From Dactylosporangium fulvum (GTDB lineage: Bacteria; Actinomycetota; Actinomycetes; Mycobacteriales; Micromonosporaceae), in the NCBI RefSeq assembly GCF_025137375.1, contig NZ_CP073720.1, positions 2,256,501-2,320,500 on the forward strand: a DNA stretch of 64,000 nt, read 5' to 3'. Below are positions 17,494 through 26,201 of this stretch, piece by piece. Each line of letters opens with the position of its first letter. Within the stretch, counting starts at the first letter, position 1. Position numbers and translations under genes: made by a program. The notes under the pieces are model-generated. The model was given only the letters and a program-made list of their open reading frames with translations. It made no database searches and was not told the DNA's origin.

Positions 17494-18623
17494 CCCAGGG
17501 TCCTGGCGAACTCGGCGAGGGCCACGAACTGCGCGGCGAGGGAGTGGTCGACGTCGCCGAGCGGGTCCTTGAAGAAGAAGGCCAGCTCGGTCAGCGGCCC
17601 GCTCCGCCCGGCCCGGTGCGCCGCGGCGGCGAGCCTGGCCAGGTCGAGCACGAGCGGGGCGGCCAGCGCGGAGTCGCAGCCGTGCCAGGTGAACTCCATC
17701 CGCATCGGCGTGCCCAGGAACCCGGCGAACGTCACCAGGTCCCACGCGGTCTTGAAGTCCCCGATGTCCGGCACGAACTCGATCCGGGTGTGGCCGTCGG
17801 GCTGGTACCCCAGCGTCTCGCTGAGCACCCGCTGCTTGCTCGCCGACTTCGCGGCGTTGGCGGCGGGCTCGGCGAGGGTCGCCCCGTCGCCGCCGCCCAG
17901 CAGGTTGATGCCCGACCACGAGCGCACCTGGAGGTGCCGCATGGCGAACATCGGTGCCAGCACCGACTTGAGCAGCGTCTCGCCGGTCTTGCCGTCGTGG
18001 CCGCCGTACGGCAGGCCGCGCTCGACGGCCAGCTCGTGCAGCGCGGGCAGCCGGGCGCCGGTCGACGGCGTGAAGTCGACGAACGCGCACCCGGCCTCGA
18101 ACGCGGCGTACGCGGCGAGCGAGCTCGCCGGCAGTACCGCATCCGGGGTCTGCAACTGCGCGCGGAGCGCGCCGAGGCTGTCGTGTGCCGGATGCGGCTC
18201 GGGCGCCGCCTCGGTCGAGGCGACGTTGAGCACCACCACACGCTCGAGCCCGTGCCGGCGCCGGAACTCCGCGATATCGGCGGTCATCGCGGCGGCGGCG
18301 TCGGCCTGGGTGGTGGCGTGCGGCAGCGGGCGGATGTCCTCGTCCACCGCCGTCAGTTCATGGTGGAGCGTATCGACGAGCCGGGCGGGGACGACCCCGG
18401 CGACGGCGAGCGCCTCGGCCCTCTTGACCAGGCTCGTCGTGGCGATGTCGTGGCCGCCGAACACCAGGTCGGTGTAGGGCGGCAGCGCCCCGGAACGCAC
18501 CGCGGGGTGCTCGGTGACGCATCCGATCGGCTCGGTCAGCCCGGCGCGCAGTGCCGCAGCGCCGACGATGCTGGTGACGGCGACGGAGCCGCGCGCGCCG
18601 ACCAGCCACACACCCGTATGCAC
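17490..18623 (-). CDS. inositol-3-phosphate synthase family protein
   Basis: 377-residue homologue of myo-inositol-1(3)-phosphate synthase. An N-terminal Rossmann motif (VWLVGARGSVA, residues 4-14) is followed by VVLNVASTE, the GHDGKTGETLLKS region and the lysine-rich catalytic area (SASKQR, DFKTAWD, AFFFKDP). The enzyme class cyclises glucose-6-phosphate with NAD; whether this paralogue uses that substrate is uncertain. The GTG at 18623 follows GAGGAGG. It opens the ebo-like operon, which lacks the sugar-phosphate-cyclase EboD, so it may supply the cyclitol instead (inference). Confidence 0.85.
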   Translation of the reverse strand: MHTGVWLVGARGSVAVTSIVGAAALRAGLTEPIGCVTEHPAVRSGALPPYTDLVFGGHDIATTSLVKRAEALAVAGVVPARLVDTLHHELTAVDEDIRPLPHATTQADAAAAMTADIAEFRRRHGLERVVVLNVASTEAAPEPHPAHDSLGALRAQLQTPDAVLPASSLAAYAAFEAGCAFVDFTPSTGARLPALHELAVERGLPYGGHDGKTGETLLKSVLAPMFAMRHLQVRSWSGINLLGGGDGATLAEPAANAAKSASKQRVLSETLGYQPDGHTRIEFVPDIGDFKTAWDLVTFAGFLGTPMRMEFTWHGCDSALAAPLVLDLARLAAAAHRAGRSGPLTELAFFFKDPLGDVDHSLAAQFVALAEFARTLG

Positions 18624-18639
18624 GGGGCCTCCTCAACGG

Positions 18640-18792
18640 ATCGGTGTGACGATCTTTCGTGCGACATCGCCGATTGTCGCTGGAGTTGCAGCGTAGAACC
18701 CATATTCCGCTTCCGCCAGAGGCAACCGAACTTTTACACAAAACTAAAAAACTTTCGAGTTGTACGACCAAAGCCTGCCCTAATTACCGCTG
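18640..18792 (-). promoter_or_regulatory. AT-rich upstream region of the ebo-like operon
   Basis: This gap between the YidC stop and the GTG at 18623 is strikingly AT-rich for the window, with runs such as AAAACTAAAAAACTTTCG (18742-18759). On the minus strand two AAAGTT/AAAAGTT motifs flank GTTTTGTG. It probably holds the promoter and a regulator site for the operon; the exact elements are not assignable by eye. Confidence 0.45.
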
Positions 18793-18794
18793 GG

Positions 18795-19391
18795 TCACCG
18801 ATCGCGGGGCCGGCGGAACCACCAGCGTTCGACGGTGGTCCACAATCCGGACGTGACCAGGTACAGCCCGGCGGCGAGCGGCGCGAATGGCGCGAAGGCG
18901 ACCGTGCCGAACGGCAGCACCCGCGCCAGCGCCGGCGCCTCGGCCGGGAGCTGCCGGACGTTCACCAGTGCGATGCCGACGAGCGCCGCTACGACGAGCC
19001 ACCCGGCGAGGACGGCAGGATGCTCGACGAGCCGGACGGTGAGGTCTGCTCCGAGGAGCGTGCGCCCGTGCATGCCGGGTGCGGTGAACTGGCGGTACAA
19101 CATCCAGATGAACGGCGCCTGGGCGAGACCGGGCAGCAGCCCGGCGAACGGCCCGGACCCTTCGGCCCGCAGCAGAGCGGTGGTCTTCTCGGCGAGGACC
19201 GCCGGTTCGGCGGCATACTTTTCGCGGAGCGCGGCAAGCTGCGGCGCGAGCCGGCTGCGGACCCGCTCGGCCCGATAGGCACGGACACTGAGCGGCAACA
19301 TGGCCGCGCGGAGCAGGACGGTGGCGACGATCACGGCGGCGGGCATGGAGTGGAGCAGGGCGGCAAGCCCTTCGAGCACGGCGTGCACCAT
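18795..19391 (-). CDS. YidC/Oxa1-family membrane insertase paralogue
   Basis: 198-residue membrane protein with the YidC core: an N-terminal hydrophobic helix, the cytoplasmic helical hairpin (RAERVRSRLAPQLAALREKY), then LPGLAQAPFIWMLYR and further hydrophobic helices, ending in a basic tail. It is shorter than the housekeeping YidC and is not in an rpmH-rnpA context, so it is a second copy. The ATG follows AAGGGGC. A DUF6412 protein gene lies upstream across a repeat field; that pairing is common in actinomycetes. Confidence 0.88.
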   Translation of the reverse strand: MVHAVLEGLAALLHSMPAAVIVATVLLRAAMLPLSVRAYRAERVRSRLAPQLAALREKYAAEPAVLAEKTTALLRAEGSGPFAGLLPGLAQAPFIWMLYRQFTAPGMHGRTLLGADLTVRLVEHPAVLAGWLVVAALVGIALVNVRQLPAEAPALARVLPFGTVAFAPFAPLAAGLYLVTSGLWTTVERWWFRRPRDR

Positions 19392-19733
19392 GGTTCGGAA
19401 GCCCCTTCGGGGTTGCGTCGTCTGGAAGTCGCGTCGTCTGGGAGTTGCGTCGTCTCGGGGTTGCGTCGTCCGACCGGACGGCAGGTGGACCCGGCGCCCG
19501 GCGCGGCCATGCGCGGTCGACGAGTCCGCACGGCCAGCGCCGGTCGGCGCAGCTGTGTGCGCAGGTCAGCCCACGTGCAGGTCGATCAGCGCGAGCCGCC
19601 CACCTCGCACAGCGACCGCCTCGTACTGCGCAGCGACCGGCTTGGCTGCGGCGACAAGTTCGACGGCGGCGACCGGTCCGGGTGCGGCGACCGGTCCGGC
19701 AGCGGGCGACCAGTTCGGGCCGCGCCAGCTGAC

Positions 19734-20295
19734 CGGCTCGGCCGCGTCACCGGCTGGCATGCGGCAACCGGCTCGGTCCGCGTGAACCGGCCCGGCTTCG
19801 CGCACCGACTCGGCCCGCGCTGGCCGGCTCGGCTGCGTCACCGGCTGGCATGCGGCAACCGGCTCGGTCCGCGTGAACCGGCCGGGCTTCGCGCGCTGAC
19901 TCGGCCCGCGCTGGCCGGCTCGGCCGCGTCACCGGCTGGCAAGCTGGCCGACCTGCTGCGTCACTGGCTGGCGCGCTGATTCGCGCGGCCCCGCTGACCG
20001 GCTCGGCCGTGTCACCGGCTGGCGCGTTGACAGGCTCGGCTGCGTCACCGGTTGGCATGGGGCGACCGGCTTGGCCCCGTGTCAACGAGCCCAGCTGCGC
20101 AACCGGCTGGCACGCTGGCCGACCTGCTGTGTCACTGGCCGGCGCGCTGATTCGCTCGGCCCCGCTGACGGGCTCGGCCGTGTCACCGGCTGGCGCGTTG
20201 ACCGGGTCGGCTGCGTCACTGGCTGCGCACCGACGTGGCCCGCGTTGACCGGCTCGGCTACGTCACTGGCTGGCGCGTTGACCGGGTCGGCGTGC
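19734..20295. repeat. degenerate tandem repeat field (91-bp and 171-bp periods)
   Basis: Copies of CGGCTCGGCCGCGTCACCGG start at 19734, 19825 and 19916, exactly 91 bp apart; the first two units are nearly identical over their length. A longer segment starting ACCTGCTGCGTCACTGG at 19951 recurs at 20122, 171 bp on. Shorter relics fill the rest. The flanks 19392-19733 and 20296-20417 hold related low-complexity sequence and no convincing gene. Confidence 0.8.
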
Positions 20296-20417
20296 CGTGC
20301 GGCAACCTGGCTTGTGCTGCTGGCTGCAACCAGCCCGAGGCGCGGCGGCCGACTTGTAGTGCGACCAGCCTGAGGTGCAGCGACCGGCTCGTAGTGCGCG
20401 GCGAGCGGCGTGAAGGG

Positions 20418-20672
20418 TCAGACGCCGGGCGCGCGGGGCCGCGGACGTCCCGCTGCATCGGGATCGGTGACGCGGATGGACCGGGCGCGCTCGGCGCGGA
20501 CCCGGGCCGGCACAAGCCGCCCGCGCGAGGAGGTGGCCGGAAGATCGCCGATGAGCCGGGCCGCGAGGACGATGGCGAGGCCGGCGATGATGGCGGTGGC
20601 GACCGCGACGATGTCAGCCGGCGTGGAGACTGCGCCCCACGCGGCCAGGAGGGTGGTCATCGACCACGACAT
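20418..20672 (-). CDS. DUF6412 family small membrane protein
   Basis: 84-residue protein with one clear membrane segment (about 15-40, ADIVAVATAIIAGLAIVLAARL) and the conserved basic C-terminus RAERARSIRVTDPDAAGRPRPRAPG-like that marks DUF6412. I chose the ATG at 20672; another ATG four codons inside is possible. It is transcribed toward the YidC paralogue, about 1 kb away, with which this family is normally adjacent. The role is unknown; assistance to membrane-protein insertion is a guess from context. Confidence 0.75.
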   Translation of the reverse strand: MSWSMTTLLAAWGAVSTPADIVAVATAIIAGLAIVLAARLIGDLPATSSRGRLVPARVRAERARSIRVTDPDAAGRPRPRAPGV

Positions 20673-20712
20673 GCCGAAAATTCTACGCGCCCAGCGCAAC
20701 CCACCCTCAGAC

Positions 20713-20768
20713 CATGATCCAGGGAAACTTCGTGTCGTCGGGGCAGCACGAGGTTTCCCTGGATCATG
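20713..20768. repeat. palindromic element, perfect 16-bp arms
   Basis: CATGATCCAGGGAAAC (20713-20728) and GTTTCCCTGGATCATG (20753-20768) are exact inverse copies. Pairing continues with TCGTG/CACGA after one mismatch, leaving a 12-base loop. It lies just upstream of the DUF6412 gene. The (T)TCATGATC outer end recurs in the elements at 20839 and 58923. Confidence 0.85.
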
Positions 20769-20838
20769 AACGGGTCGCTACCTCGCCCCGCTCCGTCCGC
20801 CGTAATGCCCGTTTTGCGCCGAGCTGCTCAGTGGGATC

Positions 20839-21067
20839 CATGATCACGGAGCTTTGCGGGCCAGGGAGCCTGTTGCGTAATTCGCTGGGACAGCGTTGGC
20901 GGCCCAACTACGCGCCGATCTTGGAGTTGTGGCGCCATGAACCTCCGAATTTGTCCGGATTTGTCAAGGACCACAACTCCAAGATCAGCGCGGTTTGTCG
21001 GGGTTGACGCGCGAGGGATCCGAATTGCGCGACAGGCTCCCAGGCCGGCAAAAGCTCCGTGATCATG
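20839..21067. repeat. nested palindromic element
   Basis: Outer arms 20839-20885 and 21020-21067 are inverted copies (CATGATCACGGAGCTTT at each outer end, about 90% identical over 47 bases). Inside is a second perfect palindrome: GATCTTGGAGTTGTGG (20917-20932) with CCACAACTCCAAGATC (20971-20986). The inner part belongs to the same family as the hairpin at 33532. It reads as one mobile or repeat element inserted into another. No coding frame is convincing here. Confidence 0.8.
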
Positions 21068-21180
21068 AAACGCTGCGGGATCTGGCAACCGCTCATGGGT
21101 CGCCACAGGCTGAAACTCATCCCCGCTTCCGTCCGCTCGCGTTTCCGCCCGCGCGAGCCGGCCCGCCTGGCGTCCCGCCC

Positions 21181-21260
21181 GACGGCTGGCCCGCCCGACG
21201 GCTGGCCCGCCCGACGGCTGGCCCGCCCGACGGCTGGCTCGCCCGACGGCTGGCTCGCCC
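21181..21260. repeat. five tandem copies of a 16-bp unit
   Basis: GACGGCTGGCCCGCCC is repeated at 21181, 21197, 21213, 21229 and 21245; the last two read GCTCGCCC at the end. It is followed by GGCTCGGCTC-rich low-complexity DNA to about 21380. The region 21068-21532 shows no supported gene. Confidence 0.8.
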
Positions 21261-21532
21261 AGCTGTCGACCGGCGGCCAGTTCGTCCGCTCGGCTCGCTC
21301 AGGCTCGGCTCGCTCGGCTCGGCCTGCTCAGGCTCGGCTCGGGCTGGCTCGGGTCGGCTTGCTAGGGCTGGCTTGGCTGTGCTCGTCCGCGGGCTTGTGC
21401 CACGTTCCCGTGGCTCGCCTGCGTTGCCGGTCCGCGCCCGTCGGACGCCCCGCGCTCCCAGCCGTCGCGTCGTGGGACCACACTCCCGAGCGGCCACTTT
21501 CCCGGGGAAGAGTGCCGTACTGCGGCCTGCTG

Positions 21533-22618
21533 TCAGGCTGCCTCGCGCAGCGGCTCAGGAGACGAGCGCAGGATGTGGTGGGCGGACTTCACACGGTACA
21601 TGTCAGCGTCCGCCGCGCGCAGGAGGTTGTCCAGGCTGTCGTCCACCGCCGTCGCCACGCCGATGCTGGCGTCGATGCTCACCTGCTCACCCTCCAGCAG
21701 GATCGGGGCCATCACCGCCCGGCGGAGACGCTCGGCGATCTCCCTCGCCGTCCGGGTGTCCGTGTCGTGCAGCATCACCGTGAACTCGTCGCCGCCCAGG
21801 CGGGCCACCAGGTCACCCTCGCGCGCCTGGGTGCGCAGGCGGCCGGCCACCACGCGCAGCAGCTCGTCGCCCGCCGCGTGGCCCAGCGTGTCGTTCACCG
21901 ACTTGAAGCCGTCCAGATCCAGCACCAGCACCGACACCAGGGTGCCGGGCGACAGTGTCGTGCGGGAGTGCTCATGCAGCAGGTTGCGGTTGCCCAGACC
22001 GGTCAGCGGATCGTAGAGCGCCTGCTGGCGCAGTGTCGTCCGGGCCGTGGCCAGCTGGCGCAGGTGGGTGTGGTGTGCGCGGGACAGCAGGCCGGTCATC
22101 AGGGCCACCATGAGGAGCAGGGCAGGGGCGATCACCACCAGCTCGTCACCCGTCGCCCGGCCGGCGAGGAGCGGGCCCTGGAAGTACAGCATCAGGCAGG
22201 CGCCGGCTGTGGCGGCGAACGCCAGCAGCGCGCCGGCCAGTTGGTGGCGGTAGGCGGCGACGATGATCGGGATGATGAACAGCGGCCACAGGTCGACTTC
22301 CGGGTCCCGGGTGGTGACGACGACCGTCGCGATGATCGTGGCGGTGTCGACGGCGACGAGTGCCGCACTCATCCGGGGGTACCGGCGATCTGCCACATTG
22401 CGCAGCGCGTAGACGGCGAAACCGTTGATGGCGACCTCGGGCAGGGCCAGGGCCGTCGCCGTCAGCCAGGCCGTGCCGGAGGCCAGGGCGGCTGCGGGTG
22501 TCGGTAGCAGCACGTACGCTGAGATGATCCACAGCACGGAGACGGACCGGCAGATGATTCCGGTCCACTCCAGGTTGCGGCGCATCTGCAGCAACGCCTC
22601 GTCGATGTCGACACTCAC
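21533..22618 (-). CDS. membrane diguanylate cyclase (GGDEF)
   Basis: 361-residue protein with about six transmembrane helices (20-180) and a C-terminal GGDEF domain (200-355). The active-site motif is intact (RLGGDEF, 273-279), the substrate-binding DPLTGLGNR is present, and the product-inhibition site RxxD is at 266-269, five residues before GGDEF. It should therefore make c-di-GMP from two GTP, with feedback control. The membrane part is not a named sensor that I can identify. It stands alone between the repeat-rich gap and the ABC genes. Confidence 0.93.
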   Translation of the reverse strand: MSVDIDEALLQMRRNLEWTGIICRSVSVLWIISAYVLLPTPAAALASGTAWLTATALALPEVAINGFAVYALRNVADRRYPRMSAALVAVDTATIIATVVVTTRDPEVDLWPLFIIPIIVAAYRHQLAGALLAFAATAGACLMLYFQGPLLAGRATGDELVVIAPALLLMVALMTGLLSRAHHTHLRQLATARTTLRQQALYDPLTGLGNRNLLHEHSRTTLSPGTLVSVLVLDLDGFKSVNDTLGHAAGDELLRVVAGRLRTQAREGDLVARLGGDEFTVMLHDTDTRTAREIAERLRRAVMAPILLEGEQVSIDASIGVATAVDDSLDNLLRAADADMYRVKSAHHILRSSPEPLREAA

Positions 22619-22757
22619 GTCGCACTGTCGGCTACGGCGACCCTGACCTGAGCGGATCGCCGAACCTGAGGGAATTCACAGGTTGAACCCCTAAGTGGTG
22701 CCTTTCAGGTGCGATCCGGATGGCACGGCACCGTGCACGGTCCGTAATGTCGGCGGC

Positions 22758-23705
22758 GTGGCACTCATCGAGACGCGTGCGCTGACGAAGCGCTACGGGG
22801 GTGGCGTCACCGCCCTGTCAGAACTGACCCTGGCCGTGGAGCCGGGGATCATCGGGCTCGTCGGTGCCAACGGCGCCGGCAAGTCGACCTTTATCAAGAT
22901 CATGCTGGGTCTGCTCCAGCCGTCCGGCGGCGAGCTGCGGGTGCTCGGGCTCGACCCGACGACGCACTCCGAGGAGGTACGTGCCCGGGTCGGGTACATG
23001 CCGGAGCACGACTGCCTGCCGACCGAGGTGTCGGCCGCCGAGTTCGTGACGCACCTCGGGCGCATGAGCGGGCTGCCCGCCAACGCGGCCCGCGAGCGCG
23101 CCTCCGAGGCGCTGCGTCACGTCGGGCTCTACGAGGAGCGGTATCGGCAGATCGGCGGCTACTCGACCGGCATGAAGCAGCGGGTCAAGCTGGCCCAGGC
23201 CCTCGCACACGACCCGGACCTGCTCCTGCTCGACGAGCCGACCAACGGCCTGGACCCGGCCGGCCGCGACGCGATGCTCGAGCTGGTCCACCGCATCGGG
23301 ACCGAGTTCGGCATCTCGATCGTGGTCTGCTCCCACCTGCTCGGCGAGGTCGAGCGGATCTGCGACTCGCTCATCGCCATCGACGGCGGGCGGCTGCTGC
23401 GCTCGGCGACGGTGTCCGACATGACGACCAGCCGCGACGTGCTGACCGTCGAGGTCAGCGAGGGCGTCGACCAGCTCACCGCGCGCCTGGCCGAGCTCGG
23501 CATCCCGGCCACCCGCGACGGCGCGGCGCTCACCGTGCCGCTGGAGAACGAGGACGTGTACGACCAGATCCTGATCGCCGTCGCCGAGCTGGACCTGCCG
23601 CTGCACCGCCTCGACCAGCGCCGGCACCGGGTCGCCGAACTGTTCCAGAGCCCCGCGGTCACCAGCCCAGCACCCCAGGAGGTCAGCCGTGGCGTCGCAA
23701 ACTAG
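22758..23705 (+). CDS. ABC exporter ATP-binding protein
   Basis: 315-residue ATPase of the ABC-2 (DrrA/CcmA-like) type. Walker A is GANGAGKST, the signature is YSTGMKQR, Walker B LLLLDEPTNGLD, and the H-loop CSHLLGE. The GTG at 22758 is chosen because the conserved ALIETRALTKRYGG begins there. Its last 17 bases overlap the permease gene that follows. Together with that permease it forms an export or membrane-remodelling transporter; the cargo is unknown. Confidence 0.92.
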   Translation: MALIETRALTKRYGGGVTALSELTLAVEPGIIGLVGANGAGKSTFIKIMLGLLQPSGGELRVLGLDPTTHSEEVRARVGYMPEHDCLPTEVSAAEFVTHLGRMSGLPANAARERASEALRHVGLYEERYRQIGGYSTGMKQRVKLAQALAHDPDLLLLDEPTNGLDPAGRDAMLELVHRIGTEFGISIVVCSHLLGEVERICDSLIAIDGGRLLRSATVSDMTTSRDVLTVEVSEGVDQLTARLAELGIPATRDGAALTVPLENEDVYDQILIAVAELDLPLHRLDQRRHRVAELFQSPAVTSPAPQEVSRGVAN

Positions 23706-24567
23706 CGTCATCCATGACATCGGCTACCAGCGGTACCGGGGACCGCGTCTCGGCCGGTGGTATGCCAACCGCTCCCTCTACGAGCACAGCCTGCGCACCG
23801 CGTTCGGCATCGGCCGGGGCGCCAAGGCGAAGATCTTCCCCTGGCTGGTCATCGGCATCGTCCTCGGCGTGGCCGTCGTCGAGATCGCCGTCCGGTCGAT
23901 CAGCGGCCAGCCCCTGATCACCTACCGCGGCTTCGCCAGCGGCCTGTCGTTCCCGATCATGCTGTTCCTGGCGATCGTCGCGCCCGAGCTTGTCTCACGC
24001 GACCTGCGCGACCGCACGCTGCCGCTGTACTTCTCACGGCCGCTCGCGCGCACCGACTACGCCCTGGCGAAGTACGCCGCGCTGGCGACCGCCGTCCTGC
24101 TCCTGCTGGGCGTGCCGCAGCTGCTGATCTACATCGGCGCGATCTTCACCCGCACCGACGGCTTCTCGGGCGCCATGGACGAGCTCGGCGACATGGGGCC
24201 GGGCCTCGCCGGCGCGCTGATCAGGGCCCTGGTCCTGGCCGCGATCGCACTGGTGGTGGCCTCGACGACCGGCCGGCGCGCGTTCGCCGCCGCGTTCATC
24301 GTCGGTGTTTTTGTCATCACCACCCCGGTCGTCGGCATTCTCGTCGTGCTCGGCGAAGCGCTCGGCAACTCGACGCTGAGCGAGCTGGCCTTCATCGCCA
24401 ACCCGATGACGCTGCTGAACGGCTTCGAGCAGTGGCTGTTCGGCGCCGACGGCAACAACCGGATGCCGATCGGCGACTTCGGCCCGGTCTACGGCCTCGG
24501 CGCCGTCGCGCTCCTCGCCCTGGCCATCACGCTGCTGCTGGCCCGTTACCGGAAGGTGGCCGCCTGA
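23689..24567 (+). CDS. ABC-2 type exporter permease
   Basis: 292-residue permease with about six membrane helices; MASQTSVIHDIGYQRYRGPRLG is an N-terminal motif seen in permeases paired with such ATPases. The GTG at 23689 follows AGGAGG and overlaps the upstream ATPase by 17 bases. A second ATPase gene follows after a single base, so four genes form two transporter pairs in one operon. Confidence 0.88.
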   Translation: MASQTSVIHDIGYQRYRGPRLGRWYANRSLYEHSLRTAFGIGRGAKAKIFPWLVIGIVLGVAVVEIAVRSISGQPLITYRGFASGLSFPIMLFLAIVAPELVSRDLRDRTLPLYFSRPLARTDYALAKYAALATAVLLLLGVPQLLIYIGAIFTRTDGFSGAMDELGDMGPGLAGALIRALVLAAIALVVASTTGRRAFAAAFIVGVFVITTPVVGILVVLGEALGNSTLSELAFIANPMTLLNGFEQWLFGADGNNRMPIGDFGPVYGLGAVALLALAITLLLARYRKVAA

Positions 24568-24568
24568 C

Positions 24569-25480
24569 ATGGGCACCGTCGACCTGAAGCATGTTTCGCG
24601 GTGGTACGGCAACGTGGTCGCCGTCAACGACGTGTCGATGACGCTCGGCCCCGGCGTGACCGGCCTGCTCGGGCCCAACGGCGCAGGCAAGACCACGCTG
24701 CTGCACATGATGTCCGGGTTCCTCGCCCCGTCGAAGGGCGAGCTGACCGTCGGCGGGGCGCCCGCCTGGCGCAACCCTGACGTCTACAAGACCCTCGGCC
24801 TGGTCAGCGAGCGCGAGTCGGTGCACGGGTTCCTCAGCGGCAAGGAGTTCGTCCTCGCCAGCGCCCGTCTGCACCGGCTGCCCCACCCCGAGGAGGCGGC
24901 CCGCCGGGCCCTCGCCCTGGTGGAGATGGAGCCGGCGCAGGACCGCAGGATCGACACGTACAGCAAGGGCATGCGCCAGCGGACCCGCGTGGCCGCCGCC
25001 CTGGTCCACGACCCGGGTGTGCTGCTGCTCGACGAGCCGTTCAACGGCATGGACCCGCGGCAGCGCTTCCACATGATGGACCTGCTGCACAAGATGGGCG
25101 ACGACGGCCGCACCGTGCTGTTCTCCTCGCACATCCTGGAGGAGGTCGAGCAGGTCTCCGGCACCGTCCAGGTGATGGTGGCGGGCCGGCTCGCCGCCTC
25201 GGGTGACTTCCGCACCATCCGGCGGCTGATGACGAACCGGCCGCACGTCTTCACCATCCGCTCCAGCGACGACCGCCGGCTCGCGGTCGCGCTCATCGGG
25301 CAGCCCTCGGTCACGGGCGTCGAGGTCGAGCCCGCCGGGCTGCAGGTCCGCGCCTCCGACTACGGCACGTTCACCCGGGCACTGCCCCGGATCGCGCTGA
25401 AGGAGGGCGTGCGGGTGCGTCAGCTGCTGCCCGCCGACGAGTCCCTGGAAAGCGTCTTCTCCTACCTGGTGGGTGCCTGA
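24569..25480 (+). CDS. ABC exporter ATP-binding protein (second pair)
   Basis: 303-residue ATPase with Walker A GPNGAGKTT, signature YSKGMRQR, Walker B LLLDEPFNGMD and H-loop SSHILEE. The C-terminal extension of about 90 residues is typical of bacitracin/NatA-like exporters. The stop overlaps the next permease's ATG by one base (TGATG). It may form a heteromeric complex with the first pair, given the tight spacing (inference). Confidence 0.92.
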   Translation: MGTVDLKHVSRWYGNVVAVNDVSMTLGPGVTGLLGPNGAGKTTLLHMMSGFLAPSKGELTVGGAPAWRNPDVYKTLGLVSERESVHGFLSGKEFVLASARLHRLPHPEEAARRALALVEMEPAQDRRIDTYSKGMRQRTRVAAALVHDPGVLLLDEPFNGMDPRQRFHMMDLLHKMGDDGRTVLFSSHILEEVEQVSGTVQVMVAGRLAASGDFRTIRRLMTNRPHVFTIRSSDDRRLAVALIGQPSVTGVEVEPAGLQVRASDYGTFTRALPRIALKEGVRVRQLLPADESLESVFSYLVGA

Positions 25481-26193
25481 TGAACGCGACGATCGCCCGG
25501 ATCACCGCCCGCGGCCTGCTCGGCCGGCGCCGGATCTGGCTGCTCGTGCCGCTGCCGCTGATCCTGATCGGCCTCGCACTGGTCGCCCGCGCGTCCGGCG
25601 CCACGCCGGAGGAGTGGGGCGAGCCGATCATCGTCGGGCTCGGCTTCACCGCCGTGCTGCCGGTCATCGCGCTCATCGTCGGCACCGGCGTGCTCGGCTC
25701 GGAGATCGACGACGGCACGCTCACCCACATCCTGGCCAAGCCGCTGCCCCGCTCGGAGATCATCTTCACGAAGCTGGCCGTGGCCGCCGGGGTGACCGGC
25801 CTGTTCGCCGGCGCTCCGCTCTTCGTCGCCGGCGTGATCGCCAACTCGTGGCCCCTCGCGTTCGCACTCCTGGTCGGCGCGGTGGTGGGCGCCCTGGCCT
25901 ACTCGGCGCTGTTCGTCATGATCAGCGTCGTGACCCGCCGGCCGGTGCTGCTCGGGCTGGTCTACGTCGTGCTCTGGGAGGGGCTGCTCGGCAACATCCT
26001 GTCAGGCACGCAGAAGCTGAGCATCCAGCAGTACGTCGTGTCGATCGTCGACTGGCTGGCCCCGTCCGACGTCCTGCAGGGCCGGGTGTCGGTGCCGGTG
26101 AGCTTCGTGATGGCCGGCGTCTTCACGGTCGCCGCCACCGTGTACGCGGTGCAACGCCTGCGCTCCTTCTCCGTCGCCGGCGAAACGGGCTGA
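25480..26193 (+). CDS. ABC-2 type exporter permease (second pair)
   Basis: 237-residue, six-helix ABC-2 permease. The conserved EIDDGTLTHILAKPLPRSEI loop after the second helix is characteristic. It overlaps the second ATPase by one base. A GC-rich hairpin (26202-26239) follows and probably ends the operon before the MFS gene. Confidence 0.88.
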   Translation: MNATIARITARGLLGRRRIWLLVPLPLILIGLALVARASGATPEEWGEPIIVGLGFTAVLPVIALIVGTGVLGSEIDDGTLTHILAKPLPRSEIIFTKLAVAAGVTGLFAGAPLFVAGVIANSWPLAFALLVGAVVGALAYSALFVMISVVTRRPVLLGLVYVVLWEGLLGNILSGTQKLSIQQYVVSIVDWLAPSDVLQGRVSVPVSFVMAGVFTVAATVYAVQRLRSFSVAGETG

Positions 26194-26201
26194 TCCACCC
26201 C

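Noticed and set aside
19566-19841. Minus-strand frame ending in YEAVAVRGGRLALIDLHVG
   Set aside because: The last 20 or so residues look protein-like, but the rest is low-complexity repeat translation and the 91-bp units break the frame; at most a gene relic.
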